This document shows, one piece after another, positions 23,925 to 32,858 of a DNA stretch of 64,000 bases. Each line of letters starts with the position of its first letter. Position 1 is the first letter of the stretch. The stretch lies in contig JAVHLB010000006.1 of assembly GCA_031082425.1 (NCBI GenBank), forward strand, positions 144,864 through 208,863, written 5' to 3'. A program made the translations under genes and the position numbers. The notes under the pieces were generated by a model. It had not been told where the DNA came from. It did no database searches and saw only the letters and a program-made list of their open reading frames with translations. The DNA comes from Candidatus Edwardsbacteria bacterium. Lineage in GTDB: Bacteria > Edwardsbacteria > AC1 > EtOH8.

Positions 23925-25724
23925 CTATCCTCTTTCGGTTTTGAAGGGTTTGTATTCTATGCCCCCGCCCTGGAAGAAATTCTTAAAAGCCTCCACAAAA
24001 TGGAGCCGGGCGGAATGGACCGTGCTTCCCAGTATGGACAGCGCCAGGTTGAAGCTGTGGCCGGCGATCAGTATCAGCACCGCCAGCGGGATGCCCAAGA
24101 CCGGCCCGGCCGAGCCGTAGACCATCCCGGCCAGCTGGTTCATCACCGAGGCGATGGCCGAGGTGGCGATGCCCAGCCCGAACAGCCGGGCGTAGGATAA
24201 AAGATCGCCGATCAGCCCGGTCAGCCCGTAGATGCTCCACAGGCCCAGGCCGATCCGGGCCAGCCAGTTCTTGTGATCGGAGGAGAACAGCAGCGTCAGC
24301 AACAGCCCCAGGGTAATCAGCCCCGAACCGGCGAAATAGAGCATTTGGCCGTATGATGCGCTCGCAAACCAGATGTTGCGGCTGACCAGGGTCACCCCGC
24401 CCCACAGGACCAATAGTGTGGCCAGCTTCTGCAGAACGCCCTGAAAGTTCGAAGCCTGGAGCATCCCCAGCAGATAGGAGAAGGAAAGGTGCAGCACCCC
24501 CAGCCCCAGGGCCAGGTAGAAAAACAGCATGGGGTTTCCCACCCCCACCGAAACGTCCAACAGTATCCACTGCCGGCTGGCGAATTCGTAGCCGAACACC
24601 GAGCCGGTGATCAAGCCCACCACGATGGTGGAGACGGCGAAGGCCTGGCATAGTTTTAACGGCAGAATAAGGGCGGGATTTTTTGGCCCCAGCTTCTTTT
24701 CCATCAAATGGGCCGCCAGCAGGAAGACCAGCCCGTAACCGGCGTCGCTTAAACAGATGCCGAAGAACAGTATCATGAACGGCGCGAAGAAATACGAGGG
24801 GTCTATGTCCCGGTATTGGGGCAGGCCGTAGAGTTTTAACAGCGGCTCGATCCGCCGGATGAACCGGTTGTTCTTCAGCAACAGCGGCGGCTGTTCGTCG
24901 TCCGATGGTTTTCGCATCTCCAGCTTTAAGGGGATGCCGCTGTCGCTGACTGTTTTCTGCAAAAGGGATTCATTTTCGGACGGCAGCCAGCCCTCCAGCC
25001 CGAAAAGATATTCCTGGGAATGCAGGGCCGCGATGCCGTGCTCCAAGGTCGCCCGGTTGAGCGCCTCTGTATACTGTTTTTTGACCGCCTCCCTCCTGCC
25101 GGCCAGCCCGGCCAGGGTTTTTCCGACCATCTCCTGCTGCTGCGTCAAGCTTTGCTGTTCCCGGCGGGCCTGCTCCAGGCCCATCTCGGGCCAGCCCAGC
25201 AGGACGGCCTGTGGTATTTCCAGCTCGGGACGATGGGAGATGACGAAGAACAACGGATATTTCTTCTGCGACACCACCTGGAGATAAGCGTCCTGGGGGA
25301 TCTTTACCGCCTCCGGGTCCTTCTGGGCCGCCCGGTAGCGGTTGACATACAGCCCGTGGCGGCGGAGCTCTTCGGCATGAGCCGGGTCGAAGTCTCCCCA
25401 GGGCTCCAGGTCGGATATCATATTCTCCAGGTGGGCCAGCCGGGCGGATATCTCACCCAGCCGGTGGGTCAATGTTTCGACCCGGGAGACCAGCTGATCG
25501 TCGGGTATCTGATCATCGGAGATGCCGTCCCGGTTGGCGTATCTGTCCAGCGCCTTCAGGACCGCATCTATTCTTTTAAGCTCCGGCAGGTCGGCGATCT
25601 TGGAAACCTTTTCCCTGGGCAGGTCGATATGCACCACTCCGGCGCTTTGCAACAGGGCCATGGCCCTCTCCCTGGCCTGGGAAGGGCCCACCAGGTAGAT
25701 CCGTGTCATGGGGGCGATGGACAA
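23925..25724 (-). CDS. ntpI: V-type ATPase subunit I (stator, a-subunit)
   Basis: This is the 599-residue stator membrane subunit. The cytoplasmic half (1-300) has long coiled coils (VETLTHRLGEISARLAHLEN; QARREQQSLTQQQEMVGKTL). The membrane half has seven to eight helices, with FFGICLSDAGYGLVFLLAAH near residue 320 and the essential-Arg region LSYARLFGLGIATSAIASVM near 515. It forms the ion half-channels against the K ring. The start is TTG at 25724: GGAG lies eight bases upstream, and MSIAPMTRIYLVG matches the usual family N-terminus, whereas the ATG five codons later is too short. It lies 2 bases before ntpK. Confidence 0.93.
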   Translation of the reverse strand: MSIAPMTRIYLVGPSQARERAMALLQSAGVVHIDLPREKVSKIADLPELKRIDAVLKALDRYANRDGISDDQIPDDQLVSRVETLTHRLGEISARLAHLENMISDLEPWGDFDPAHAEELRRHGLYVNRYRAAQKDPEAVKIPQDAYLQVVSQKKYPLFFVISHRPELEIPQAVLLGWPEMGLEQARREQQSLTQQQEMVGKTLAGLAGRREAVKKQYTEALNRATLEHGIAALHSQEYLFGLEGWLPSENESLLQKTVSDSGIPLKLEMRKPSDDEQPPLLLKNNRFIRRIEPLLKLYGLPQYRDIDPSYFFAPFMILFFGICLSDAGYGLVFLLAAHLMEKKLGPKNPALILPLKLCQAFAVSTIVVGLITGSVFGYEFASRQWILLDVSVGVGNPMLFFYLALGLGVLHLSFSYLLGMLQASNFQGVLQKLATLLVLWGGVTLVSRNIWFASASYGQMLYFAGSGLITLGLLLTLLFSSDHKNWLARIGLGLWSIYGLTGLIGDLLSYARLFGLGIATSAIASVMNQLAGMVYGSAGPVLGIPLAVLILIAGHSFNLALSILGSTVHSARLHFVEAFKNFFQGGGIEYKPFKTERG

Positions 25725-26180
25725 TTAAGGTGCTCCAAAAGGATTTTATTTGATATGCAGAAGTCTCTGTGAAATAAACCACGGACGGCTGGGTACCGAC
25801 CTAACCCCTACCCCTTCCCCGCAGGGGAAGGGAAGCTTGCTTCCCACTCCTGGTAGGAGGAAAAATGGGGCGGACGTTGCTTTCAGTACCACCGACCCCA
25901 CCCATTCCCTCCCCTCGAGGGGAGGGAAGCCGTCAGGCAGGGAGAGGTCCGGGTCGCATCAGCGCTGCTGCGGCCAATAATCAAGGTTTGGTTCCCGGTG
26001 CCCCGCCTTCAACGGTGCTGATTCGGCTCAGGCGGACGCCCGGAATTTGCTGTGAGTTACACAGGATAACATTGCGTGTTCGGCAAATTCAGTCCGCCGG
26101 ATATCACGGCATCGAAGCGCCGTTGGGCGGATGAGTTCTTTGCCACTTTCTTTGAAGAAAGTGGGGAAAGAGACCGACTG
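25725..26180. repeat. 456-base spacer in the V-ATPase operon filled with dispersed repeats
   Basis: The gap between ntpD and ntpI contains no gene I can support. Visible are CCCCTACCCCTTCCCCGCAG with its inverted partner CTCCCCTCGAGGGGAGGG (25801-25930), a segment with TCAGGCGGACGCCCGGAATT and CAAATTCAGTCCGCCGGA (26030-26105), and CTTTGCCACTTTCTTTGAAG followed by AAAGTGGGGAAAGAG (26140-26170). All are typical of dispersed intergenic repeats. It splits an otherwise tightly packed operon. Confidence 0.55.
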
Positions 26181-26783
26181 CTAAAACGACACCGCGCTTA
26201 GCCGCTTGGCCGCCTTGGCCACCCCCACCGCCACCGCCCTCTGGTCCTGCAGGTAGACGTTGATGTGCCGGATGGCCTCCCGGCAGTCCGGCATCAGCCG
26301 CTGTTCGTAGAGGTTGATCCGCTGGCTGGTCTTGCGCAGCCCCTCGGACAGCAGGGCCTCCTGGTCCCGCAGGAATCTCAATTCGGTCTTTAAGTAGATT
26401 ATATTACGGGCCGCGTCCCGGACGGCCTCGAAGGAATAGGGGGTGTCGAAGAAGCCGTAGGCCGGCTGGCGGAAGACGATGCCGTCCAGCTGCGGCACCT
26501 TCAGGCCGGCGAAATTCTTGACCGAGCTTTTCAGCTGCTCGATCTCCAGGAACGGCACCAGTAGGCCCTCCATCTCCCGGAACAGCGGCGAGAATGATTC
26601 GGCCCCTTTCAGCGAAGCCTCCAGCTGAAGCGACTTCTCCCTGATGGCTTTCCGGACCTGGGACTGCTGCAGCAGAAAGAGCTGCTTCCGGGCCTCCAGT
26701 GCCGGCAGGAACCGCTGATAGGTGCCCAGCTTCTGCTTTTGCTCCCTGAGGGAGACCTTATTTAGCTTGATATTCTCCGGCAT
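26181..26783 (-). CDS. ntpD: V-type ATPase subunit D (central stalk)
   Basis: This 200-residue subunit D is the rotor shaft of the V1 sector. It is almost wholly helical, with an N-terminal coiled coil (LNKVSLREQKQKLGTYQRFL; KQLFLLQQSQVRKAIREKSL) and a C-terminal helix (LRKTSQRINLYEQRLMPDCR). These form the antiparallel pair that enters the A3B3 core, with a variable middle. The start is 3 bases after the stop of ntpB. Confidence 0.92.
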   Translation of the reverse strand: MPENIKLNKVSLREQKQKLGTYQRFLPALEARKQLFLLQQSQVRKAIREKSLQLEASLKGAESFSPLFREMEGLLVPFLEIEQLKSSVKNFAGLKVPQLDGIVFRQPAYGFFDTPYSFEAVRDAARNIIYLKTELRFLRDQEALLSEGLRKTSQRINLYEQRLMPDCREAIRHINVYLQDQRAVAVGVAKAAKRLSAVSF

Positions 26784-26786
26784 AGA

Positions 26787-28091
26787 TCAATTCTTCTTGG
26801 GCCAGTATTTATCTATCATCTCCTGCTTGATACCCACCTCGTCCGGCGAAAAACATTCGGCCAGGGTCTGCCAGCCCAGGTCCAGGGCCTGTTCCAGCCC
26901 GATATCCACCTTCAGGTCCAAAAACCGTTTATAGAACTTTTGGGAGTAATCCAGATAGCGTTCATCCTCCGGGGTCTTGTCGAAGCCCATGGCCAGCTTC
27001 TGCTCCACCTCCCGGCTCTTGGCGTACAGCCGGATCATGCTGTTCATGATATGGCCGTGGTCCTCCCGGGTGACCTTGCCGATCACCAGCTGTTTCAGGC
27101 GGGACAGCGATCCGAAGGGCTCCACCACCCCCTTGCGCAGGTAGAATTGCCCCTCGGTGATGTAGCCGGTATTGTCCGGCACCGGGTGGGTGACATCGTC
27201 GCCCGGCATAGTGGTCACCGCCAGGATGGTGATGGAACCGGCCCCCTCGAAATCCACCGCCTTCTCGTAGCGGGCCGCCAGGTCGCTGTACAGCGAGCCG
27301 GGATAGCCCAGGTTGGAGGGCACCTGGTCCATGGAGATGGCGATCTCCTTGAGGGCGTCGGCGAAGGCGGTCATGTCGGACAGCAGCACCAGCACCCTTT
27401 TCCCCTGCACCCCGAACTGCTCGGCCGCCGCCAGGGCCAGGTCCGGCACCAGTAGCCGCTCCACCACCGGGTCGGAGGCGGTGTGGATGAACATGATGGT
27501 CCGGGACAACACTCCGGCCTGTTCGAAGGAAATTTTGAATTTGAGGTACTCGTCGTATTTCAGGCCGATGCCTCCCAAAATGACCACGTCGGCGTTGGCC
27601 CGCATCCCTATCCGGGCCAGCAGTTCGTTGTAGGGCTCCCCGGCCGCGGCGAAGATGGGCAGCTTCTGGCTCTCCACCAGCGGATTGAACACGTCCACCA
27701 TCGGCACCCGGGTCTCGATGAATCCCCGGGGGATCACCCGCCGGATGGGGTTGACCGACGGCCCGCCGATCTCTATCCTGGGCAGGGATCTCAGCTCCGG
27801 CCCGCCGTCCATCGGCCGGCCCGACCCGTTGAAGATCCTGCCCAGCAGGGCCTCCCCGAAGGCCACCTGCATGGGGTGCTTGAGGAACCGCACCTGGTCG
27901 CCGGTGGAGATGCCCCGGGTCCCGGCGAACACCTGCAGAAACACCTGGTCGCCCTGCAGCCGGATCACCTGGGCCAGCGATGAGCGGCCCTGTCCCTTGA
28001 CGGTGGCCAGTTCGCCGTTGCGGATGCCAGCGGCATGGACGGTGATGATGTCCCCCTGGATCCGGGAGATCAGATCGTATTCCTGGATCAT
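26787..28091 (-). CDS. ntpB: V-type ATPase subunit B
   Basis: This is the 434-residue non-catalytic B subunit. It lacks a Walker A, as expected. Conserved regions are LGRIFNGSGRPMDGGPEL (about 81), FNPLVESQKLPIFAAAGEPYN-type block, MFIHTASDPVVERLLVPDLA, VLVLLSDMTAFADALKEIAI, and PVPDNTGYITEGQFYLRKG. It pairs with subunit A to complete the catalytic interface. It overlaps the ntpA stop by 4 bases. Confidence 0.95.
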   Translation of the reverse strand: MIQEYDLISRIQGDIITVHAAGIRNGELATVKGQGRSSLAQVIRLQGDQVFLQVFAGTRGISTGDQVRFLKHPMQVAFGEALLGRIFNGSGRPMDGGPELRSLPRIEIGGPSVNPIRRVIPRGFIETRVPMVDVFNPLVESQKLPIFAAAGEPYNELLARIGMRANADVVILGGIGLKYDEYLKFKISFEQAGVLSRTIMFIHTASDPVVERLLVPDLALAAAEQFGVQGKRVLVLLSDMTAFADALKEIAISMDQVPSNLGYPGSLYSDLAARYEKAVDFEGAGSITILAVTTMPGDDVTHPVPDNTGYITEGQFYLRKGVVEPFGSLSRLKQLVIGKVTREDHGHIMNSMIRLYAKSREVEQKLAMGFDKTPEDERYLDYSQKFYKRFLDLKVDIGLEQALDLGWQTLAECFSPDEVGIKQEMIDKYWPKKN

Positions 28092-29854
28092 CTTGCCTCC
28101 TTGCCCAGCATGGCGCCGATCTCCCGGCGGTATCCCAGATATTTTTCGCCCTGGTAGGGGCTGTACTTCATCTGGAAGAACAGGTTCTGCAGGCGGGTCA
28201 TCTGGTCCCGGGCCTGCTGTTTGTTATCGAAATCGAATCGGTGGCGGACCATCTCGGTCAACAGCAGGAAATCCTCTATCTGCCGCTGGCGCGGGGTGGC
28301 CCGGTCCACCGGGTCGAAGGAATCCTGTTGCAGGCAGGTGGCGTCCACGATCTCCGATTTCTGATAGGTGACCAGATCGTCCAGCGAGATGCCCTCCTCC
28401 CCCACCACCAGCATCATCTGCCGGACGGCGTTGCCGTCGGCCATCAGCTGATGGGTCTCCCTGACCATCTCCACCCATTCCGGATGGCGCCGGTTCAAAA
28501 ATTCCTCCATCTGTTTGAGGTACAAACTCCAGGAGATCAGGGGATCGATGGCCGGATACCTCCGCTGGTCGGACCGGCTGCGCGACAGCCCGTGGAAGGC
28601 CCCCACCACCTTGAGGGTGTTCTGGGTCACCGGCTCCTCGAAATTGCCCCCGGCCGGGGAGACGCTGCCGATCATGGTCAGCGAGCCGGTGCCCTCATTA
28701 TGCAGTTTGACCACCCCGGCCCGCTCATAGACCGCCGCGATCCGGCTCTCCAGGTAGGCCGGAAAGGCCTCCTCGCCGGGGATCTCCTCCAGCCGGGCCG
28801 AGGATTCTCTTAAAGCCTGGGCCCAGCGCGAGGTGCTGTCGGCCAGCAGCAGGACCTTCAGGCCCAGCTGCCGGTAATACTCCCCCAGGGTCAGCCCGGT
28901 GTAGATGGAGGCCTCCCGGGCCGCCACCGGCATGGAGGAGGTGTTGCAGATGATCACCGTCCGGTCCATCAGGGAGCGCCCGGTCTTGGGATCCTCCAGC
29001 TGGGGGAACTCCCGGATGGTCTCCACCACCTCGCCGGCCCGCTCCCCGCAGGCCACGATGATGACGATGTCGGCCTCGGCGTAGCGGGAGATGATCTGCT
29101 GCAGCACGGTCTTGCCGGCCCCGAACGGTCCGGGGATGCAGGCGGTGCCGCCCTCGGCCAGGGGGAAGAAGATGTCTATCAGCCGGCACTGGGTCAGCAG
29201 CTGCTGGTCCGGCAGCAGCCTTTCGCGGTAGGCCCGCATGGGCTGTTTCACCGGCCACTCCTGTTTCATGGTGACCGTGATCTCCCTGCCGTCCTGATTC
29301 TTTATTTTGGCGATGGAGTGAGATATCTTATATTTGCCGGTCGGTGATATCTGTTGAATCTCCCAATTTCCCGAGAGTATTAAAGGAACCATGATGGGAT
29401 GCTTAAACAGGCCTTCGGTGACATGCCCCAGATACTCACCCGGTTTGACCCGGTCTCCTTTTTTAACCAGAGGCGTAAAGTCCCACAATTTCTCCTCATC
29501 CAGTGGAGCCAGATACTGCCCGCGCTTAAGGAAGAATCCCTGGTTGTTCTCCAGCAGGGCCAGCGGATTCTGCAGCCCGTCGTAGATGTTGCCCAGCATG
29601 CCCGGCCCCAGCACGGCCGAAAGCACCTGTCCGGAGAAATCCACCCGGTCGCCGATCATCAGTCCGGCGGTGCTCTCGAAGACCTGCATGTCCACCTGGC
29701 GGCCCCGGATCCGGATGACCTCCGACTTCAGGGCCTGACCCTGGCAGTGGACGTAGGCCACCTCGTTCTGCACCACCTCCCGGCCCGGGTCGATCTCGGC
29801 CACCACCAGCGGCCCGTTGACCGATACCACTCTTCCTATGGTCTTATCCGTCAC
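28088..29854 (-). CDS. ntpA: V-type ATPase catalytic subunit A
   Basis: This is the 588-residue catalytic subunit. The beta-barrel start IGRVVSVNGPLVVAEID and the non-homologous bulge domain precede Walker A GPFGAGKTVLQQ (about residue 232). The block ACGERAGEVVETIREFPQLE carries the catalytic Glu, LLLADSTSRWAQALRESSAR contains Walker B, and SPAGGNFEEPVTQNTLKVVG follows. It hydrolyses or makes ATP depending on the ion gradient. It overlaps the DUF2764 gene by 4 bases and ntpB by 4 bases. Confidence 0.96.
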   Translation of the reverse strand: MTDKTIGRVVSVNGPLVVAEIDPGREVVQNEVAYVHCQGQALKSEVIRIRGRQVDMQVFESTAGLMIGDRVDFSGQVLSAVLGPGMLGNIYDGLQNPLALLENNQGFFLKRGQYLAPLDEEKLWDFTPLVKKGDRVKPGEYLGHVTEGLFKHPIMVPLILSGNWEIQQISPTGKYKISHSIAKIKNQDGREITVTMKQEWPVKQPMRAYRERLLPDQQLLTQCRLIDIFFPLAEGGTACIPGPFGAGKTVLQQIISRYAEADIVIIVACGERAGEVVETIREFPQLEDPKTGRSLMDRTVIICNTSSMPVAAREASIYTGLTLGEYYRQLGLKVLLLADSTSRWAQALRESSARLEEIPGEEAFPAYLESRIAAVYERAGVVKLHNEGTGSLTMIGSVSPAGGNFEEPVTQNTLKVVGAFHGLSRSRSDQRRYPAIDPLISWSLYLKQMEEFLNRRHPEWVEMVRETHQLMADGNAVRQMMLVVGEEGISLDDLVTYQKSEIVDATCLQQDSFDPVDRATPRQRQIEDFLLLTEMVRHRFDFDNKQQARDQMTRLQNLFFQMKYSPYQGEKYLGYRREIGAMLGKEAR

Positions 29855-30579
29855 TTAACTTCTCCGGCAAATGTTATTTTATCCAGGTCGAATGGCTTTC
29901 CCTGATCCTGCCACCGGGAAAATATATAGGCCTGCGACAGGTATCCCAGCAGGGCGCCCAGCGAAAAGCCGTCATGGTCCAGGCAGCCCGAGATGAACTT
30001 CAGCCGCTCCCGGTCCAGGTACCTCTCCGCCTCCAGCGGGCCGTCACATTCCTTGAGACCAGAAAGAAGCTGATCAAAATTATAAAACGTATTGTTCGGG
30101 GCCACCAGGTATCCGGCCGGGTCCAGGCCCGCCGCAGAGGCCCGCCAGGCGGTCAGCGCATTGCGCAGCTGGATCTCCCAGGGTAGGTATTTTTTCAAAA
30201 AGGCATTGCCGGACCTCTCCGCCGTCTGCAGGGCCAGGGTGTGATACCTCTCCCATAACTGATCGTAGACATATGGCCGGGCCGGGCCGCCAGCCTGGCC
30301 TTTCAGAAAATCCAGGATCACCTCCGGCAGGCCCTCCTGGGTGTCGATATCCTCCGGGGTCAATCTTCCCCCCGGCAGGAATTTTTCCCGGCCCGACTCC
30401 CGGCCGATGAAATTGGCCACGTCGGCGTAAAGCAGATGGACCTCCAGCGTTTCCCGGTCGGCCGGAGCTATGTTCTGCCGGGCCTGGGCCGCCAGCCAGG
30501 TTAGCTCCGCCCCCAGGGGCTGGCCCAGGGCCGCCGGCAGGGGCGGCAGCAGGGACATCAGGTAATAATAATTGCCCAC
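29851..30579 (-). CDS. DUF2764 V-ATPase-associated protein
   Basis: This 242-residue protein starts YYYLMSLLPPLPAALGQPLG, the pattern of DUF2764. That family is found only next to V-ATPase genes of Chlamydiae, Bacteroidetes, spirochaetes and relatives. It contains helical repeats with ADVANFIGRESGREKF, WERYHTLALQTAERSGNAFL and KKYLPWEIQLRNALTAWRA. Since no subunit C or F gene is present, it may substitute for the C-type linker (NtpC/AtpC) between shaft and ring; that is inference. It sits 5 bases after ntpE and overlaps ntpA by 4. Confidence 0.8.
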   Translation of the reverse strand: MGNYYYLMSLLPPLPAALGQPLGAELTWLAAQARQNIAPADRETLEVHLLYADVANFIGRESGREKFLPGGRLTPEDIDTQEGLPEVILDFLKGQAGGPARPYVYDQLWERYHTLALQTAERSGNAFLKKYLPWEIQLRNALTAWRASAAGLDPAGYLVAPNNTFYNFDQLLSGLKECDGPLEAERYLDRERLKFISGCLDHDGFSLGALLGYLSQAYIFSRWQDQGKPFDLDKITFAGEVK

Positions 30580-30584
30580 CGGAC

Positions 30585-31205
30585 CTATTTCTCCCTGGGA
30601 GCAAAGAAATGCTTGCGGAAGCGGGGGGAACAGAAATCGGACAAGGCCTCGGTAAGCCCGTCGCTGAAATTGAAGTGAGTACCCGTTCCCTGCACTCCCA
30701 GTTTGAAGCCGAAGCTTATTTTATCCGTGAAATGGACGTCCACGTGGCCGAGCATCTTCTTCCCGCATTTTTCCAGGCACCAGGCTTCCAGTTCCTTCTT
30801 CTGCTTTTCCGGAAGCAGTAGTTCTATCCTGGCCTCCTGTCCTATCGACTTGGCATAGGCTTCCAGAACATGCTCGATCATTTTGGGCAGGAACCCGGGA
30901 GCCGACACGGCCTGGCGGATCTCCTCGGACAGGACCGGGCTGACCACCGAGGTCTCCAGTTCTTCCTGAACTTTGATCAAAAAATTCCGAGCGGCGGTAT
31001 CCATGTCCGCTTCCATCTGCTTTTTTATTAGTTCAGCCTCGGTTTTGGCTTGGGATACTGTCTCATCGGCCTGTTTGAGGGCCACGGCGTTGATGGCCTC
31101 GGCCTCAAGTTTGGCCTCGGCCAGTATCCTGTCGGCCTGGCCCTTGGCCGGCTCGATTATCCCGTCCTTAAGCTCCTTGGTGATATCGCCCAGGGTTCTG
31201 GTCAT
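30585..31205 (-). CDS. ntpE: V-type ATPase subunit E (peripheral stalk)
   Basis: This is a 206-residue peripheral-stalk subunit. The N-terminal half is a long right-handed coiled coil (IIEPAKGQADRILAEAKLEA; ALKQADETVSQAKTEAELIK). The C-terminal globular part binds the A/B top (FKLGVQGTGTHFNFSDGLTE). It is the first gene of the ATPase cluster, with AAAGGAGAATATA before the ATG. No partner subunit G/H is visible in the window. Confidence 0.9.
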   Translation of the reverse strand: MTRTLGDITKELKDGIIEPAKGQADRILAEAKLEAEAINAVALKQADETVSQAKTEAELIKKQMEADMDTAARNFLIKVQEELETSVVSPVLSEEIRQAVSAPGFLPKMIEHVLEAYAKSIGQEARIELLLPEKQKKELEAWCLEKCGKKMLGHVDVHFTDKISFGFKLGVQGTGTHFNFSDGLTEALSDFCSPRFRKHFFAPREK

Positions 31206-31239
31206 TTATATTCTCCTTTTTCTTGGAAGCATGACTGGT

Positions 31240-31288
31240 CAATTTAATATTTCAAAATGCAAATATTAAATTGCATATTTCAAATTTA
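31240..31288. repeat. AT-rich word array, left flank of the four-helix-bundle gene
   Basis: The array is TTTAATATTTCAAAATGCAA followed by ATATTAAATTGCATATTTCA and AATTTATTATTTGC. Read in inverted orientation the same word order (AAAATGCAAA, TAAATTG, TTCAAATT) recurs at 31651-31700 on the other side of the gene. Confidence 0.5.
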
Positions 31289-31648
31289 TTATTTGCCCCG
31301 CTTGGCCGTTATCACAGATTTTGCAATTATTTTTACCAACTCGTTTGCTTCATTCAAAAGGCCTTCTGTTTGAGCGTCCGGCACTAATTGAGCCTTGCGG
31401 ATGAGCCTTAGCCAATACAATGATTCTTTTAATTCTTTCAGAACGATCTGCATCTTATGGATGAAATCATTCTTGCTTTCTGCCCCGCAGCATTCCTCAT
31501 AATTTGCTCCGGCCGATGTCGCAGATCTCATTAGTTGTTTCGAAACATGAAAACCAGCAGCACTTTTTGCCAAAGGGCTCATCAGCTTGATGACATTGGC
31601 GGCAAAATTCAACAGGCGTTCTGATATTTCATTCTTCTGCAGACTCAT
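31289..31648 (-). CDS. Four-helix-bundle protein (S23/IVS family)
   Basis: This is a 119-residue member of the family first seen in 23S rRNA intervening sequences. It has EISERLLNFAANVIKLMSPL, the family core STSAGANYEECCGA-like (here RSATSAGANYEECCGAESKN) and then QIVLKELKESLYWLRLI and LLNEANELVKIIAKSVI, forming four helices. In genomes the gene occurs in multiple scattered copies with no known function. Here it lies between ntpE and dapL, is more AT-rich than both, and is flanked by inverted AT word arrays. It may be the cargo of a small mobile unit (inference). Confidence 0.85.
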   Translation of the reverse strand: MSLQKNEISERLLNFAANVIKLMSPLAKSAAGFHVSKQLMRSATSAGANYEECCGAESKNDFIHKMQIVLKELKESLYWLRLIRKAQLVPDAQTEGLLNEANELVKIIAKSVITAKRGK

Positions 31649-31650
31649 TT

Positions 31651-31700
31651 TTCAATTTGAATTTTTAATTTTACAATTTACATTTTGCATTTTGCATTTT
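31651..31700. repeat. AT-rich word array, right flank of the four-helix-bundle gene
   Basis: The array is CAATTTGAATTTTTAATTTT followed by ACAATTTACATTTTGCATTT and TGCATTTTTAA. Tandem TTTTGCAT words are clear. It is inverted relative to the array at 31240-31288 and abuts the 3' end of dapL. Confidence 0.55.
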
Positions 31701-31703
31701 TAA

Positions 31704-32858
31704 TCAAAGTATCTTCCCGATCCTCTCCACCGCTTCCTTCATCCGCTGGCTGGGTATGGTCAATGCCATCCGCACGTATCCTTCTCCGTTGGCCCCGAAG
31801 CCGACCCCCGGCACCGCCATCACCCCGGCCTTCTCCAATAAAAGATCGGCGAAGTCTATCGACCCCGTTTTGCCCGGCGTCTTCAGCCACAGGTAGAAGG
31901 TGGCTTTTGGCAGATCGAACTCCAGCCCCATTTTCCTCAGCCCGGCGGCCAGGATGTCCCGGCGCTCCTGGTAGATCCGGCAGTTGTCCCTGACGCATTC
32001 CTGCGATCCATCCAGGGCGGCGATCCCGGCGTACTGCACCGCCTGGAACACCCCGGAATCGGTGTTGGTCTTTATCCTGAGAAGGGCTGATAGGATCTCT
32101 GCATTGCCCACCGCCATCCCTATCCGCCAGCCGGTCATGTTGTAGGTCTTGGAGAGCGAATGGAACTCAATGGCGCATTCTTTGGCCCCCTCCACCTGCA
32201 TGATGCTGGGCGGCCGGTAGCCGTCGAAGGCGATCTCGGAATAGATCCCGTCGTTGAGGATGATGATCCCGTTTTTGACAGCCCACTCGACCAGCTCCCG
32301 GTAGAAATCCAGGTCGGCCACCGCCGAGGTGGGATTGCTGGGATAGCACAGGAAAATGGCCTTGATCCCCTTGGTGGGAAGTTCGGAGATGACCGGCAGG
32401 TATCTGTTCTCCGGCCGGACCGGGTACTTTATGATCTCGGCCCCGGCGAACATGGTCTGGGCGGCGTAGACCGGATAGCCCGGATCGGGGCACAGCACCC
32501 TGTCGCCCGGCCCGAACAGGGCCCAGCAGATGTGGGCCAGGCCGTCCTTGGCGCCCATCAGGGCCACCACCTCTTTGTTTGGGTCGAGGTTGGCCGAGAA
32601 TCTTTTCCGGTACCAGCCGGCCACCGCCCGGCGGAAGGACGGCATCCCGTCGTAGGTGGGATAGCAATGGTTCTCGATGTTGCCGGCCTGGGCGCACAGG
32701 GCATCCACGATGTGCTTGGGCGTGGGCAGGTCGGGATCGCCCACCCCCAGGTCGATGATGTCGGCCCCCTTATCCTGCAGCTCCTTCTTCTTGGCGTTGA
32801 GCTGGGCGAACAGGTAGGGCGGCAGCTTTTGCAGCCGGTCGGCGGCGATTATCCTCAT
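31704..32858 (-). CDS. dapL: LL-diaminopimelate aminotransferase
   Basis: This 384-residue class I/II PLP aminotransferase should convert tetrahydrodipicolinate directly to LL-diaminopimelate with glutamate as donor. Visible are DLGVGDPDLPTPKHIVDAL, YPTYDGMPSFRRAVAGWY, the cofactor region GAKDGLAHICWALFGPGD, NDGIYSEIAFDGYRPP and the PLP lysine in SLSKTYNMTGWRIGMAVGN. A general aspartate aminotransferase is the main alternative. The lysine-pathway neighbour dapB, and lysC, asd and dapF elsewhere in the window, support dapL. It overlaps the TPR gene by 4 bases. Confidence 0.85.
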   Translation of the reverse strand: MRIIAADRLQKLPPYLFAQLNAKKKELQDKGADIIDLGVGDPDLPTPKHIVDALCAQAGNIENHCYPTYDGMPSFRRAVAGWYRKRFSANLDPNKEVVALMGAKDGLAHICWALFGPGDRVLCPDPGYPVYAAQTMFAGAEIIKYPVRPENRYLPVISELPTKGIKAIFLCYPSNPTSAVADLDFYRELVEWAVKNGIIILNDGIYSEIAFDGYRPPSIMQVEGAKECAIEFHSLSKTYNMTGWRIGMAVGNAEILSALLRIKTNTDSGVFQAVQYAGIAALDGSQECVRDNCRIYQERRDILAAGLRKMGLEFDLPKATFYLWLKTPGKTGSIDFADLLLEKAGVMAVPGVGFGANGEGYVRMALTIPSQRMKEAVERIGKIL

